NCBI GenBank assembly: GCA_914767885.1
Contig: CAJZBQ010000002.1
Coordinates: 248,001 to 312,000, forward strand
Length of the DNA: 64,000 nucleotides
Source: Blepharisma stoltei
Lineage: Eukaryota > Ciliophora > Heterotrichea > Heterotrichida > Blepharismidae
Direction of reading: 5' to 3'
In this document: one piece after another, positions 44,957-57,331 of the stretch
Layout: every line of letters begins with the position of its first letter
How positions within the stretch are numbered: the first letter of the stretch is position 1
Position numbers and translations under genes: made by a program
The notes under the pieces: model-generated
What the model saw: the letters and a program-made list of their open reading frames with translations, nothing else
Told to the model about the DNA's origin: nothing
The model's database searches: none

Positions 44957-47900
44957 TTATTCTTTTAAGGTTAAAACAAGCTCAAAAATTGAAAGTTTGA
45001 TCAGCTTCTGCTTATTTCTTCTAAGCCACCTTTTAGCTTTCTCTACTACAAGATCCCATAAATATTTATAGTCTTCGCATTTTTCCTTAAAAAGGGCAAC
45101 AATTAAAGCAGTTATTGATTTCTTGCTCAATGTTGAAATATCCAAATCATGGCCAAGCATGCTATTTACCATCTCTGATAAATTGGTGGATAAATCCCAA
45201 AATCCATCAGTATTTTGCAAATGTATTATTTTTTCTACTTCAGAACCAATATCTGCGGATTTCATTTTGCTTAATTTCAATGCTTTTTTTGTTTCGGTTT
45301 TAGCAGGTTTATTCTTACTCCCTCCCCCCTCCGTGAGTGAACAAAAAAATTTTGTTCACTCACAGAGGGGGTTAATTTTTTTTTTAAAAAAATTTATATA
45401 TAAATTTTATAGAAAATTTTTTTTTTCGAAATTTTTAAAAAAATCCTAATTTGCAAAAAATGGGAAGCAAATATTAATTTAATTTATAAAATTTATGTTT
45501 TAAAATGCAATTTGTTTAAATTAAACAGAATTAGCTCGAGATTTCATTATACTAATTATCACTTATATATCAAAATTGTTTCTATTAAAACAATTTTTGT
45601 TCACTCACGGAGGGGTGGTTTTTGGGCAAAAAATAGGGATTTTTCTAATGGTTTTGTCACTCACGGAGGGGGGAAGTTAGTATTTTCTATTTTAGGCTTT
45701 TTTTGAGGTGGGACTACTTTTGCTTCTTTTCTTCTTCTTTTCGTTTGCAATTCTACATCTGCTACTTTTGATGCACTCCGAGTTCTGAAAGCAATAGATG
45801 ATGCTGCATTATCAGTCAATGCCGATTTAAGAGATACTCACTTCTTTACAGCAAGGTTCTTTCTTTTAACTTGTGGCTTTACATGGTTTATATCTTCTTT
45901 TTTATTAGGAATGAGGTTGTTTTCTTCTGTTGGTAATTTTCTTTGATATCTTTCAATACCGAAAGATGTGTAATCCTCTTCAACTTGATATTCTTTAAAT
46001 TTTTGGATTGATAAATCTCTATCATAATGATTTAGGTACTTTTTGGCTTCTAGCACAAGCATTGAGCTGCAATTTGAAATATTTTCTTCATTTATATCTA
46101 GCTTTTTATAAATGGCGGGTTAAATATACGTTTAGAGTGTCTGGTAAGTTGATCCCAACCCCAGGTAAGTGGATCCCATGCTGTTTGTCCTATCAGGACA
46201 CCATGAGAAGCTTTTTTGTATCTGCCCACATCGATAAATTGATGGTGTAGTTGGACTGCACTTCTGGAGAAACAATATTTGCCTGCATAAGCATTTTGGT
46301 CCCAGAAGGAGGCATTGTGTGGTTTACTCATACTCTTAGAACTGCTAGGAATTTAGACGCTTCTTTGCCGCTGATTGAGACCTAAGCACTGTATTCGGGT
46401 GAGTCTCCCGTGAGACTGCTGACATCACATTTTTGATTATGTCAAGAGAAAAAAGGCGCTAGGTGACCTCAGTGTTTAGGGCAACCAGTGCCTGAAGCCG
46501 GCTTGGACGAATAGTGGCCGAAATAATCCCCGAGACTCGCTTAATATAAACTTTATTTAATCTAAATATTTATGTCTATTCTTATCTCTTTAAAAGATTC
46601 AAGTTTTTGGCATTGAAATTGCAGTTATATGCTTTTAGGGATTATTCCTTCTTTAAATATGCCTGAAATTTCAATTTTTTGGCCTGGAAAAATACTAAAT
46701 GGTTCTCTTGGCCAGAAAAAAAGTATCTTATTTTATTAAAATTATTGAAAAGCCACTGTAATTCTCAAAGGACTGCTCTACCCTTAAGGTTCCCTTCGCC
46801 TGCTTGCCAGTTCGCGTCCCCTACATCTCGAAGATTGTTTCTGCTTGACGAGGCCTGCTCTCGCTATCTGCCAGCTTGATGAGTTGTACCACCATACCAC
46901 ATGTCAAAAAGGCTGCCTGCCCATTAAAAACTTAAAATGGTTTATTTTTCTGGTCAACTCTCAGTCAAAATTGAGTCCTAAGCCCAGGTCTCACGCTGCG
47001 AAATTGTCCCGATTGCTCTAAAAAAATAATTCTGACATGGCTGAGATATCCTTTCCAGCTCTCTCTGAGGCAAAAACTCTGAATTGGAGTAAGCATGCGG
47101 CTGACTCCCAGCATTTCGTTCCAGCAAGACAGATAAAACCTGATCGATACACATTCCGAGCGCCAAGCCTTATTATCCATAGAATCGATTGCAGGAGTAA
47201 AGAGGGTAAGTTGGATTACCACGCCATTTAAATATATGGCCAAAAAAAATCAAAAAGAGAAGGATCTGATAATCGAATATCTGTAATGGCTGGATATAAG
47301 GCTTGCTTAAGAGAGCTTAAAACAGCAGGATTTATTTGATATAGAGTATTAATTTCCTGAGAAGTTCCTCCACCCATTCTAGCTAGTCAATGAATATAAG
47401 GCTCATTTGTGCAAATCCCAATAGTGTTAATCCTCGCATTATTTTTATGTTTTTCTATCAAATTCACTATTTTTACTTTATCATCCCACACATTTGCATC
47501 AGTTACTATAAAAACATTTAAAGGGCACCCTCGAATTCTCTCTTGCTCCAGTATACTTTCTAAAGGCTTTAAAAGATCAGTCCCTCCCATATTGTTTTTA
47601 TACTGAATAACTATTCTATATGCTTCATCAGCTGAGGATTGATTATATTTTTGGCTGCATTCGAACATTTTTTCCCATCTACTCCCAAAGCTTATTACAT
47701 TAAAATAGCAATTTTCAGGAAGAGAACGAATAAATAGCGCAACTGCCTGAATAGCTATATTAATTTTTTCATACATTGACCCACTTCTATCAAGTAATAT
47801 AATAAATTCTCCAGCTTGGTCTGCTCCTCTTAAGTCATAAAGGGTATTATCTGGTTTATATGATAAATGAAAACTATATCTATCAACTCTTGGATCTTTT

Positions 47901-48529
47901 TGGACAATAATAAATGGCTCTTGAGGAGCTGGTTTATAATAAATAAGTTCAATGTCCTTTTTTGGGTCAATATTTTTATAGGTTGCAAAACTATAGACTC
48001 AGCCAAGAGTTATTGAATTCCCATAATGTTGAAAATAATGATCAGAATTGTTGATATCACTGAATTTTAGGTTTATAGCAGTTTCGAGATGCAATTTTTC
48101 AGCCATGAATGGAAAACAAGAAGCTGGAATTATGAGCTTTCAATAGTTTTCTAGGTGCGCCTGCTCTGCTTTGCATACATAAGTTGTTTCAATTTGAATG
48201 CAGCCCTTTGGGCTTATTTTTCCGACGTCATATACCCTCATATCTGTTTCTTGTAATTTTTCAAGCGTGTAGTCGTTTTCAGCTGAATTCTTTGCCTCTT
48301 CGTATGATTTTATAGGCTTATCAGAATCTTGAATTTTAAGGACTGATGGCTTTTTATCTTTAGAAATTCTTAGTCTAGCTAAATGTATGTCAGAAATGAT
48401 CGGGAAAATATATTTTGCTTGGATTGATTTGTTGGAGTTGTTAGAGTATAATTCTTCGATGGTAAATTCAGCGTAATTGTAATGAATTATACCATTGATA
48501 TAAAAACTTAGTGAGTTCGACATGCTCAT
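44957..48529 (-). CDS. VIT/VWA-domain protein
   Basis: Removing 45318-45679, 46109-46637 and 46715-47242 gives one frame of 717 aa, with TGA as Trp at several places. The N-terminus is a VIT-type domain (INGIIHYNYAEFTIEELYSN; QIETTYVCKAEQAHLENYW). Residues about 235-410 are a VWA domain with an intact MIDAS start (LLDRSGSMYEK) and GGTDLLKPL. Then comes FFWPREPFSIFPGQKIEISG, the region that follows VWA in VWA5A/PARP4-like proteins. The C-terminus has IIHLQNTDGFWDL, again typical of that group. Probably a cytoplasmic scaffold with metal-dependent binding. Confidence 0.8.
45318..45676. mobile_element. C-rich TIR MITE in VIT/VWA gene
   Basis: TTA at 45315-45317 and 45677-45679. Left end CTCCCTCCCCCCTCCGTGAG, right end inverse, very similar to 28104-28483. 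Excision gives KIENTKNKPAKTE in frame. Confidence 0.85.
46109..46637 (+). mobile_element. Retroposon-like insert 1 in VIT/VWA gene
   Basis: Head TATAAATGGCGGGTTAAAT. The short repeat TTTTA (46104-46108, 46633-46637) allows an in-frame join (IIPKKLDINEEN) when 529 bp is removed. GC-rich, no frame; unlike its relatives it lacks a long target repeat. Confidence 0.65.
46715..47242 (-). mobile_element. Retroposon-like insert 2 in VIT/VWA gene
   Basis: TGGCCA at 46709-46714 and 47237-47242 inside longer A-rich imperfect repeats; removing 528 bp gives FDFFWPREPF in frame. Oriented minus, with head TATTTAAATGGCGTGG near 47225. No TA is shared by both boundaries. Confidence 0.7.
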
Positions 48530-49000
48530 TTGTTGGAGCTTACCAAAGAAGACATTTATGTTATTTATTAAATAAATATTTTAGAGAAATCATATATAAT
48601 ATATTAAATCAAATTAATATACAGATATTAATTTGAATGATTAATTTTAAAATATTATGAAGTTGATTAATAATGATTTATATTTTATAGCAAAAATGAA
48701 TTTTTTGATTTTTAAAATCATATTATGAGTCTTTAAGGATTTATTAACACTATGACGATCAAAATATAATCATATAAAATATATCTTATGAAATTAAGTA
48801 TGAATTAGCTTCTAAAGAATTGATTTCTTCAAATAACATTTTTATCTAGAGCAGAATGGATCTACAATCCCAATTATTTTAAAAAAATAACAATAATGAG
48901 AAGTAGCATCGATAGATAAAATTTACAGCTTTAATTAAGCAGAAAATTCTTAAAATCATGTACAACTTATTAATCTCTACCTATTTTAACATATTATTTA
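48530..49000. other. AT-rich spacer between divergent genes
   Basis: 470 bp, no gene or family repeat seen. It separates two divergently transcribed genes. Confidence 0.45.
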
Positions 49001-50404
49001 ATGGAAAGTCGACGATATCTTCAACACAAAAACGACGGAGAATGAGCAGCTGTAATTAACGCTCAAGCTGCAACAACCAAGTTTTTACAAGAAGAAGAAA
49101 AACAGCTCCAAGCCTTATCAAAAAAATTCTACAAGGAAGAGCTTGATCGTCAGATTCGTGAAAAAGTTTCTTACAAGCAACAAACCCTTGAAGAGCTCAA
49201 TAAAGAGCGGCAGTTTTTATCTGCCCAGCAATTAGCTATGCAAAATTTCGAAGCTAAAAAGAGAAATGAAGATAAGTCATTCCAAGACGTGTTCTCTAAA
49301 GAATATTCAAATATAATCAATGAAAAACAAAGAAAAATAAACCAAGAAAGAGAAGCCTCCATACTTGAAGAACAAGAAAGAATAAGAAAAGCTCAATTTG
49401 AGATGGACCATGAGTACCAAAAAACCTATGAAGGCAAATTAAGATTCGTTAGTTTACAAAGAGAAGAATTAAGAAAGCAAGAAGAAGAAAAAAGAAGGCA
49501 GCAACAATTAAAAGCAGTCGAAAAGTATAGAGACAAAGCTGAAATAGAAAAAAACATAAAAGAAATGGAAGCTAAAGAGCGAGCTTACAAAGAGTTCTAT
49601 GAAAAGCGGCTAGAAGACCAGGAAAGAAAACTGAAGAATTATAAAGCTATTGCAAACGAAAAAGAAATATATGAAACTGAAATGAGAAATAAAGAGTGAG
49701 AAAGAATTGCCCAAGAAAGAGCTGCCATGAAGGAGCAGCTGGAAAAAAATATAAAAGAAAAAGCCTTAGCTGACATGAAAACAGAGCTCGACCGACAAAT
49801 AGAAGCAAGAAAAAAAGAAAAAGAGCTGGCAAGCTTAGAAGGCATAAGAGACCAAGAAAGGGCTAGAAATAATGCTAAATATGTAGAGCTTCAGCGGTCG
49901 TTAGAAAATGAAAGGAATTTAAGAGGAAAAAAAGAGCTCCAGGAAGCGTTAGAGAAGCAGCTGATAGAAAAACAAAGTAGCTTTAAAACACAGCAAGAAA
50001 TGAATGAGCTTGAAAAAAGATATAATATGAATATTTTGAAAAAAATCGAAAATCAGAATAAAATTGCGTTTCCTGGGGTACCTGGGATACATACTACAGA
50101 ATCGCCATTAAGGCAGCAGTTTGCAAAAATTTATCTGAGGCCAGGGTTTGAAACTTCACAGTCATCTGAAAGGGCTGCATTAAATCAGTCTTATGATGAT
50201 GCCCGCCAAGCATCAAAATCAGTTTTAGGGAATCCTATAACCCGCAAAAATATGTATTATTGGCCTGATCCAAATCAGCATAACCCTATTACAAATCCAA
50301 TTGGATCTAATGCACCACGCATTTTGCCAGGACAAAGAGTTCCAAAAGGAAATGAGTCTCGCTCAAAGCTGGCTATAGCCACTGCTAATTCTATATTTGG
50401 ATAA
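49001..50404 (+). CDS. Long coiled-coil protein, trichohyalin-like
   Basis: 467 aa, no inserts; the TGA codons near 49048 and 49697 are Trp. Residues about 20-340 are almost wholly charged alpha-helix (EKQRKINQEREASILEEQER, ELRKQEEEKRRQQQLKAVEK). The last 120 residues are different: FPGVPGIHTTESPL, YYWPDPNQHNPITNPIG. Such proteins are common at cilia and basal bodies of ciliates. No specific family was recognised. Confidence 0.75.
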
Positions 50405-50718
50405 TTTATTAATTAAGAAATGCAAATTTTATAAAATATTATTGTTACTTTTGTCGGCAAATCTGAAGAGTTTAATAAAATTCTGAAATTTATAATATCT
50501 CTTTTTAAAAAATACAATTAAAGACTAAATTCAAACGTAAATTGGTGACTTATGTTCTATCTCATGAACTTGGTATTAATACTAATAGATTAAAAAACTT
50601 ATTTTGAGGAGAAAGAAGCAATATATTTCGGTTATACAAATGCTTTATTGCTGAGCTATAATCATTTCAAAATCACTTGAATTTTCTGAAGGAGATGAGA
50701 TGGATGATATATAATAAA

Positions 50719-50907
50719 TACCCGATAATTGCTCTCAATGTGCCATCATCGGGTAAAACCAGAAAAGGGCTCCACACAGGAAATGACACGTGGAGAATCC
50801 TCACTTCCACGCGCCAAAAAGGGCTCCACACGTGGAACCCATTTTCCGTGTGGAGTCCTTTTCTGGTGTTGCCCGATGATGGCGGCAAGGAGCGTCATCA
50901 TCGGGTA
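50719..50907. repeat. Palindromic foldback element, copy 3
   Basis: Ends TACCCGATAATTG and ...CATCATCGGGTA, each with its own hairpin (CCATCATCGGG / CCCGATGATGG), and inner GGGCTCCACAC / GTGTGGAGTCC blocks around CACGTGGA. Same design as 22502-22715 with different terminal sequence. Confidence 0.8.
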
Positions 50908-51084
50908 ACCTGTATATAAATTTTAAGCAAGTGATTTGCAGGTTAACTAGTTGATGGAAGAAAGCTAAACTGCTAACACATTTAAGCATTGGATTAAATC
51001 TAAATAATTAATGTTAATCCTTCCCATATGAGCTAGCAAAAATTTTTGCATACTCACGAAGGGCCATATCATCATCTCAATATT

Positions 51085-51640
51085 TTCAAAAATAATATCG
51101 GAAATCCAGATATATGGGCCCTATCGATTCACAACCTGGGCTGAAACTCCCGATTTCTTTTTAGGCAAAATGCTGCCTCTTGAGCCTTCTTCGAGGGACT
51201 TATCTATCACTCGGGGCTTCTGCTGGTCTTGTCCTTTTCGATGGTGTTTCCGAAGTAAAACCCACAAGTATCAGAGATTAACTCATGAGGTATAATCCGT
51301 TGGTAAAATTTCTTATGGACGTTATACGTGCCATTTTCATATGAAATTTCAAATTATGAATTTGCTGGACTAAAATCTGCGTTTTGAAACGTATATTTGG
51401 TTTTCACATACCAAATTCAAAATGGCATGCATATGCATGATAAGAAATTATTGCAATAATAATACGAGAAAATTTAGCCCGATATACATAAGCGTTTTCC
51501 GATCTCATCTGTCCTTTTCCTTCACAATGAGCCATTGCCTGCTGGAGGGTTAGGAGGTCGAACGATCTGTCAGCGTTATTTTTATGTATATAACGCCGGT
51601 CACTTAAATTATACAGGCTAAAATGCATTTGAGTGACAAT
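51085..51640. repeat. GC-richer retroposon-like region, unclassified
   Basis: Two GC-rich patches (51110-51260 and 51480-51610) in an AT-rich spacer, without a conserved frame. No target repeat found. Called only by composition. Confidence 0.35.
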
Positions 51641-52390
51641 ATGAAGATAGATTATGAAAAGAGCATCTAATTATTTTTCAAATAATATCTCTATCCAAAG
51701 GGTTAATATAATAAAAATATTAGATGGCGTTTAAATGACCTTATCCTTTAATGGTTTCTTAAGGAATAATATTAGCAGTTTCACCTCAAGAATCCTAAAA
51801 GGGTGATGTTCTATCAAATCCTAGGAATGTTGGTTTTATTCTTTAAAAGTTAAAACTGAAGACCAATAATTAAAGAAAGCAAATAAATAAATTATTATAA
51901 GAACCTCAGATCAATTAAGCCAAGAAGCTTAACAGTTGATAAATCTTACAAGGATACACTAATGCTCGACAATAAGAACTAAAAAATTAAACTACCATAT
52001 TAATGCATTACAGCACTAAAACATCTAAAGGAAATTGTTGATAGCTCTATTGCAGATCTTGAAAAAATGCCTATTACTGTCTTTTATGGTAATGCTAATC
52101 ATACTTTCAAGGAATACAGATTATTTATGGAATTGAAAATTATACTTGATTTAAGGATCATCTAGAGAATGCAAGAAATAAAATAATTGAATTTTAAGCT
52201 GATAATTAAACTAAATATAAATTAATGTAAAAATTTATACTATAAATATTGATTGTAAAGATTCAAAATCAACTAAACTCTATAATCGAGGCAAATAATT
52301 AGTTTTCCCTCTAGTGTTTATAACTATCTTCTTTCATATTCAAATGAACAGTAAATCTTATATCACCTAACTAAACCATTAATTATTTAA
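51641..52390. other. AT-rich intergenic region
   Basis: About 750 bp with no recognised gene or repeat, leading up to the next start codon. Confidence 0.45.
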
Positions 52391-53872
52391 ATGAGCTTTG
52401 CGCCTCCTATCAACCACAAAGCTCCAAAATCCAAAGTCATCAAAGAAAAGCTAGTCAGCGACTCCAAGAGCCCAGCAGCAAAATTACAAATGCTGGAGCG
52501 CTCTGTTTCTGAGTATAAATTATAAAGGTCATCAACTGACAAGAATGAGTTTCTATCTCTTTTGCCACTCATCCCCCAAATTTCAAAGCTTCGTGAAGCA
52601 GAAGGATGACTATTAAAATCAATCGAAGACTACCAAAACCTCGAAAAAGAAGTAGAAGAACAAGCAAATTTTCTGAATAAATTAGTAAAAAGTACCGAAA
52701 CCATTGAAAGTGAAGCAGTTAGCATATCTGCTGAAGACCATACAAAATTTGAAACAGAAATTGAAGGATTCAAAGACAAAATGATACTTTTACCTTTAGA
52801 AAGAAATATAGGCGTAAAGGTTATAAATATTTAGAAACAACAAATTGCATTAAAAGAAGGAGTTATTGAAACTCTAGCTCTGCTAACGACTGAGCTTGCA
52901 GCCTACAAAACTGAAATAGCAGAACAATATAAAGCATTTGAAGAACAAATAGAGATAATTATCCCTGAATTATTATATGAAGAAGCACTAATACAGCTAG
53001 AAAAAGACGCTGACTGGATAAAAGAAGAACTTTTTAAAGTAATCGAGCACTCTGTAGAAGAGCTAAATGCAGAGCTTGAAGTAAGTTTTATTCAGATTAA
53101 GCAATTCCGGCTTCGCCAAAAAATGCAGCAAGAAATTTTATCCCTGAAGTCCTTAATGCAATCTATCAGGCTAGAAATCAGATTCCCTGACTATTTGCTG
53201 CTAAATGTATAAATAACATAGGACGATATGCCAATTGAAGATAAATATGCTAAGCTTTCTGAAAGGACTAATCAAGATATCATGAACGTTTTAGGCTATG
53301 TGATCAGCGGATTAGAAATTCTAGAAGACAGCATAAACTCAGCCGTTGAATTCAATGAGACTTTTCAAGAAAAATTAAAAGAAGCCATCACACAAAACGT
53401 CACTTTTGATGAGGAAACTAAGAGCACGCTGAGAGAGGAAATCGGAGAAGTACAAAATAATGTGGAAGAAGCAAAAAATAGTCATGAAACTCTAAAAAGC
53501 AATAGTGCTAAAAATTTTGGAAAAATAAAAGAATCTGTTGGAATGATTGAGACGTTGCAAAGACAGCTGATGAGGTCAGGAAATAGCAAAAGTGAAGACT
53601 TCAGAGGAAAAGCGAGCATTGCGGAGAATAAAGTTAATGAAAAAATGAATGAGATGGGAAATGCTTTAAAGGTTATAGAAGGCCAGCTATTCGTATCAAG
53701 ACAAATGCTAGAGACAAACTCAATTCAGAATTTCCAAGCTAACTTGTTAAGCGATTCTAATTCTTTTGTGGTGAGCTTTAAAGAGCCACCGCCTTTTAGG
53801 AATGTGCAGCCTGGCACAACTCCATTAGATAGCCCGGAAGAGCCAGAGGAGCCAGATGATAGCTTTTTTTAA
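52391..53872 (+). CDS. Coiled-coil protein with three 15-nt introns
   Basis: Three introns of exactly 15 nt (52513-52527 GTATAAATTATAAAG, 52820-52834 GTTATAAATATTTAG, 53207-53221 GTATAAATAACATAG) join four exons into 478 aa. Each intron contains an in-frame stop if retained, so splicing is required. The protein is helical throughout (RSVSESSTDKNEFLSLLP; LRQKMQQEILSLKSLMQSIR; EEIGEVQNNVEEAKNSHET) and ends with an acidic-proline tail (SPEEPEEPDDSFF). It resembles structural or ciliary coiled-coil proteins; no named family recognised. Confidence 0.8.
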
Positions 53873-54424
53873 ATCTAAATTAAATTAGACAATAAATAGA
53901 AAGTATACCGAGATGATTATTAAATATTCTGGGAACTACTGTGATAATTAAGTGATTTATTAAAAATTTAAATAATAAGGCAAAATTAATTAGTATTACA
54001 TTTACCAATTGAAAAACACTTGATTGATATTTAAATAAATGCACTTTATTATGAAGAGGTAATCAAGCCAATATGAAATTAATAGGTCTATTTCATATTA
54101 GTTTTTTTTTTATAATTCTATTTATTGCAAATAACCTTTTTGCAACAAGTTCACTTGGCAAATAATAGTTTTAAAAGTTTTCAGTTATGAAAAATCTTCA
54201 CAAGAATTAATTGCCAAGTCCGATGCGTAAGCTAAGCTTATAACTGTTGCTGTATTATTATATAAATGGTTGATTACTGCAGAGCTCTAACCTCTCCTTA
54301 ATAGCAAGCAGCTTTGAAATAATCATAGTTTTTTGAAAAATAATTCCTCTGTAAGTTATATATTTTTTTTTATCTACAACAAAAATTTTTCAAGAAAATA
54401 AATATTTTAAATTTTACCCTATAA
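53873..54424. other. AT-rich intergenic region
   Basis: No gene or repeat recognised. An upstream exon of the next gene may be hidden here. Confidence 0.4.
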
Positions 54425-54817
54425 ATAAGGGGAAAAAAACTTCTTATAAAAGCAAACAAAAAATTTGTATATTTTTTGTCGAAGAGAATAAGCAACATAT
54501 CAGAAGTTTCTGAAAGAAATGAGCACAGCGAAAGATCTTCACCCACAAACTACTCTTCCCAATTTAAATCTGGGAATCCATTTAAACAACTAAGTTCCAT
54601 CTCCGAAGATGAATCAGACACAGATATATCTCCAGAGCTGGGAGTTGATAAAAATTCAAAATCAGGCAAAGGAAATAAAAGTACAGCAGAAGACAGCTTA
54701 AAAACTCAAGCTTCTAAACAAAAAAGAAGCGTGTTTAACTCAAACCAAAATTTAGATCAATTGGTATCAATGCGAATCAATGGCGATAAATGCTCTTGCA
54801 CCTGCATTATGTTTTAA
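54425..54817 (+). CDS. Polar protein with CaaX-like end; start unresolved
   Basis: Open frame from the TAA at 54422 to the stop at 54815-54817. It contains a polar, Ser-rich region (RISNISEVSERNEHSERSS; QLSSISEDESDTD) and ends DKCSCTCIMF. The last four residues fit a CaaX prenylation box, with two more Cys just upstream that could be palmitoylated, so membrane attachment is likely. No ATG occurs at the 5' end of the frame. A first exon or an undetected insert upstream is needed. Confidence 0.5.
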   Translation: MRGKKLLIKANKKFVYFLSKRISNISEVSERNEHSERSSPTNYSSQFKSGNPFKQLSSISEDESDTDISPELGVDKNSKSGKGNKSTAEDSLKTQASKQKRSVFNSNQNLDQLVSMRINGDKCSCTCIMF

Positions 54818-54974
54818 TTATAATTTGAATCAATTTATTCCTTCTAATATCGAGCGATGAATTTTGTGAATAGGTTTTAGCGCATTAAAGTTAATATTAA
54901 AATTCAGATAAGAATTATTAATTTATAAGATTAGTTTATTTAAATATTAAATGGGAAAACCCTTCATCTAGTAA

Positions 54975-55244
54975 CTCTCCCCCTCTGTAGCGAACAATAC
55001 ATTGGAAAAGTCCCTGTTTTTTGCCCAAAAAACCACCCTCCGTGATGAAAATAAATTTTTTTAATATAACAATCTTTTAGTAAAAAAATTTTGATATAAG
55101 ATAATTAATATAATGAAATATCTAGCTGATTCTGTTTAATTTTGAATAAATTGCATTTTAAAAATAAATTTCTCAATTAAATAAATAAAATTTCTATATT
55201 AATTTTTAACAAAATTTTTTTGCTTACTCACGGAGGAGGAGGAG
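54975..55244. mobile_element. C-rich TIR MITE, intergenic
   Basis: Left end CTCTCCCCCTCTGTAGCGAA, right end ...TTACTCACGGAGGAGGAGGAG, TAA at 54972-54974 and 55245-55247. Family core present in inverted orientation. Confidence 0.8.
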
Positions 55245-55374
55245 TAAGCAATTTTTTTATCGGACTCAAAGACAAAAAAATATGTAACTGATTTAAAAAG
55301 GATTTCAGTTTTCATCAGCAATAGCCATCCTTGAATTTTAAAATTAAGAATTAAATATCAATAAGCTGCCTAAC

Positions 55375-55615
55375 CCCTGGCCGGACTACCTTGACTTTAA
55401 AGGAAGGCAGTGTACTTATGTACATTGTGTGAATGGTGATAAACTCACTCTTTTGAATTTTTTGTAAAGACTTACATTACCTAAGGATTAGCTCCCTAGG
55501 TTAGAGCCAATCTTTGTCGGACATCCCGATTGTCTCAATAAACAAAAACTATGTGAGAGGCATACCCCACTAGTCCATCTAATAGAAAAACCTTTGGGGA
55601 TACGCTTGCCCAGAA
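55375..55615 (-). repeat. Retroposon-like element, D type, partial
   Basis: Shares GCTGCCTTGACT/ACTACCTTGACT, TTAGAGCCA and AACTATGTGAGAGG blocks, in the same order, with the element at 26996-27659. Its head end is missing. Confidence 0.6.
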
Positions 55616-55862
55616 AAGCAGAAATTAAAGATAAAACCAATTGTTATTATTACTTAAAATATGAACTTCAAGATAGGACCGATCAAGTGAAATAAGAATT
55701 TTAATTTTTGTCATGGTTATGAAAATCAAGATGGTGATATAATTAACAAAAATAAATATGCGCTTGTCAAGAAAGCGGAGTTAAAGCTACAAACAATCGC
55801 TATTATTACTTAAAATATGAATTTCTAGACAGGGCCGCATCAAGTGAAATAAGAATTTAATT
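55616..55862. repeat. Imperfect tandem duplication of about 156 bp
   Basis: TGTTATTATTACTTAAAATATGAACTT... and CGCTATTATTACTTAAAATATGAATTT..., both followed by ATCAAGTGAAATAAGAATTT. Two adjacent diverged copies. No frame. Confidence 0.6.
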
Positions 55863-56077
55863 TAGACCACAGCTAAATCTATATAACTACATAACTAATT
55901 AATTAATCAATCAACCAAGTCAATCATGTATAATGCGTCCCATATTTGCTTCATTTTAGTATATTTCTAATATATTTAAGACAAAAAAAAACTATAAGAT
56001 ACTCATAATTCTCAGTTAAAAAAGTAAAATTAATTTTATATATTAAAACCAAATAAAAATTGTTTTAATTTCCAAAA

Positions 56078-56266
56078 ATGTTCACACCTGCCAAAAAAAT
56101 TTTGACCAGCTATTTTTCATCTCGATATTTGGGCCAATCCATTTTGCCACGAAATTGCCAATTCCAAGCAGAAAGAGAGAAGAACTATTTTAATTGTAAA
56201 ACATGCCTTAACTTTATTTTGCCGAGCTTGATGCTAATTATTAGAAATATTTTTGAAAATCATTAA
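56078..56266 (+). other. Unassigned short open frame
   Basis: 62 codons (MFTPAKKILTSYFSSRYLGQ...) in a repeat-rich spacer. No homology or codon pattern supports it strongly; it may be a gene fragment. Confidence 0.2.
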
Positions 56267-56344
56267 AAAAAATTTATAAGCTATATTGAATTAGTTTAAA
56301 ATTTTTATGATAATCTGGATATTTTTCTAAATAGTGAGGGAGAA

Positions 56345-56490
56345 ATAAAACTTCTTATTCGGCAAGGCATCCTCAAGTCCAATGCATATTGAAAACGGCA
56401 TCCATATTTACTGCATCTATATGGGCTACCTAGTCCATAGGAGTGCACCTCGGAGACCAATTTTTATCAACTTCGCCATTTTATTTCTAT
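56345..56490 (-). repeat. D-type retroposon head fragment
   Basis: On the minus strand: GATAGAAATAAAATGGCGAAG then CTCCGAGGTGCACTCCTATGG, matching the head of 26996-27659 (CTCCGAGGCACTCCCTATGG). Truncated. Confidence 0.6.
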
Positions 56491-57331
56491 CATCCTTGAA
56501 TGAATTTTGATTTTGATATAAGAGATAGGCTATAAATTTTCATGGCGAATAAAATCAGTAAAACATTCAGTAATTAGATAGAAATTCGATTTCATTTTGG
56601 CCAAATTTAAAGAAAATTGTCTTTAATAGTTTAGAAGGCAGAAAAAGTATTTAAATTTGAATTATCTAAGGACGATAGGAAAATGACGCAAATAAATATA
56701 AATAAGTTTAATAGCAAGCAATCAATGCTAAATTAGCTAAAAACTATTTATTATCTAAAATTCTGCTTTAAATTTCCAATATACTATAGATAGAGTTATT
56801 TAATAGCCCAGCAGAGCCTATCACTCCACTATGTCAATCGGTTGATTTCTCAACTCGATGCTAGGCGTTATATCCTGTATCTCGATTTTCATTTTGCTGA
56901 AAGAATGCCAGAAAATTTTGTTTTCAATTTCAGTCTTCATTCAAATCAGGCCAGGCGCGTGATGTTTTGATCTTGAGCCAATGAAATGATTAAGGAAGAC
57001 ACAAGTCGAAAGAAGTCACCAATCACTCTGCAATGCCGGAATCTACCTAATAATTTTTATCTAATCAAATCTACTAATTTTTAGCACTTACTAGATAATT
57101 TAATTATAAAACACATATAATTTTTTAAAATCTCAAAAAAAATTCAATAAAAGGCTCATAAGACTTTCTCTCATGCAATCAATAATTTTAAACAATAAAC
57201 TACTTAATTTAAAGTATTAATTTAATGCGAATTTCATTGTAAAATAAATAATATTTTGCTGGATTAAATATTTCTAATAAATATGCCCTTATTCTTCATG
57301 AAATAGATAAAACATCTCCAGTATTTTATTA
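56491..57331. other. Intergenic region with a GC-rich patch
   Basis: Mostly AT-rich. A patch at 56820-57050 is GC-richer and resembles part of 21720-22110 (GGCCAGGCG, TTTTGATCT). No gene seen. Confidence 0.35.

Noticed and set aside
47037-47243. Short frames around 47000 on both strands
   Set aside because: They fall inside the retroposon at 46715-47242, whose removal restores the VIT/VWA frame.
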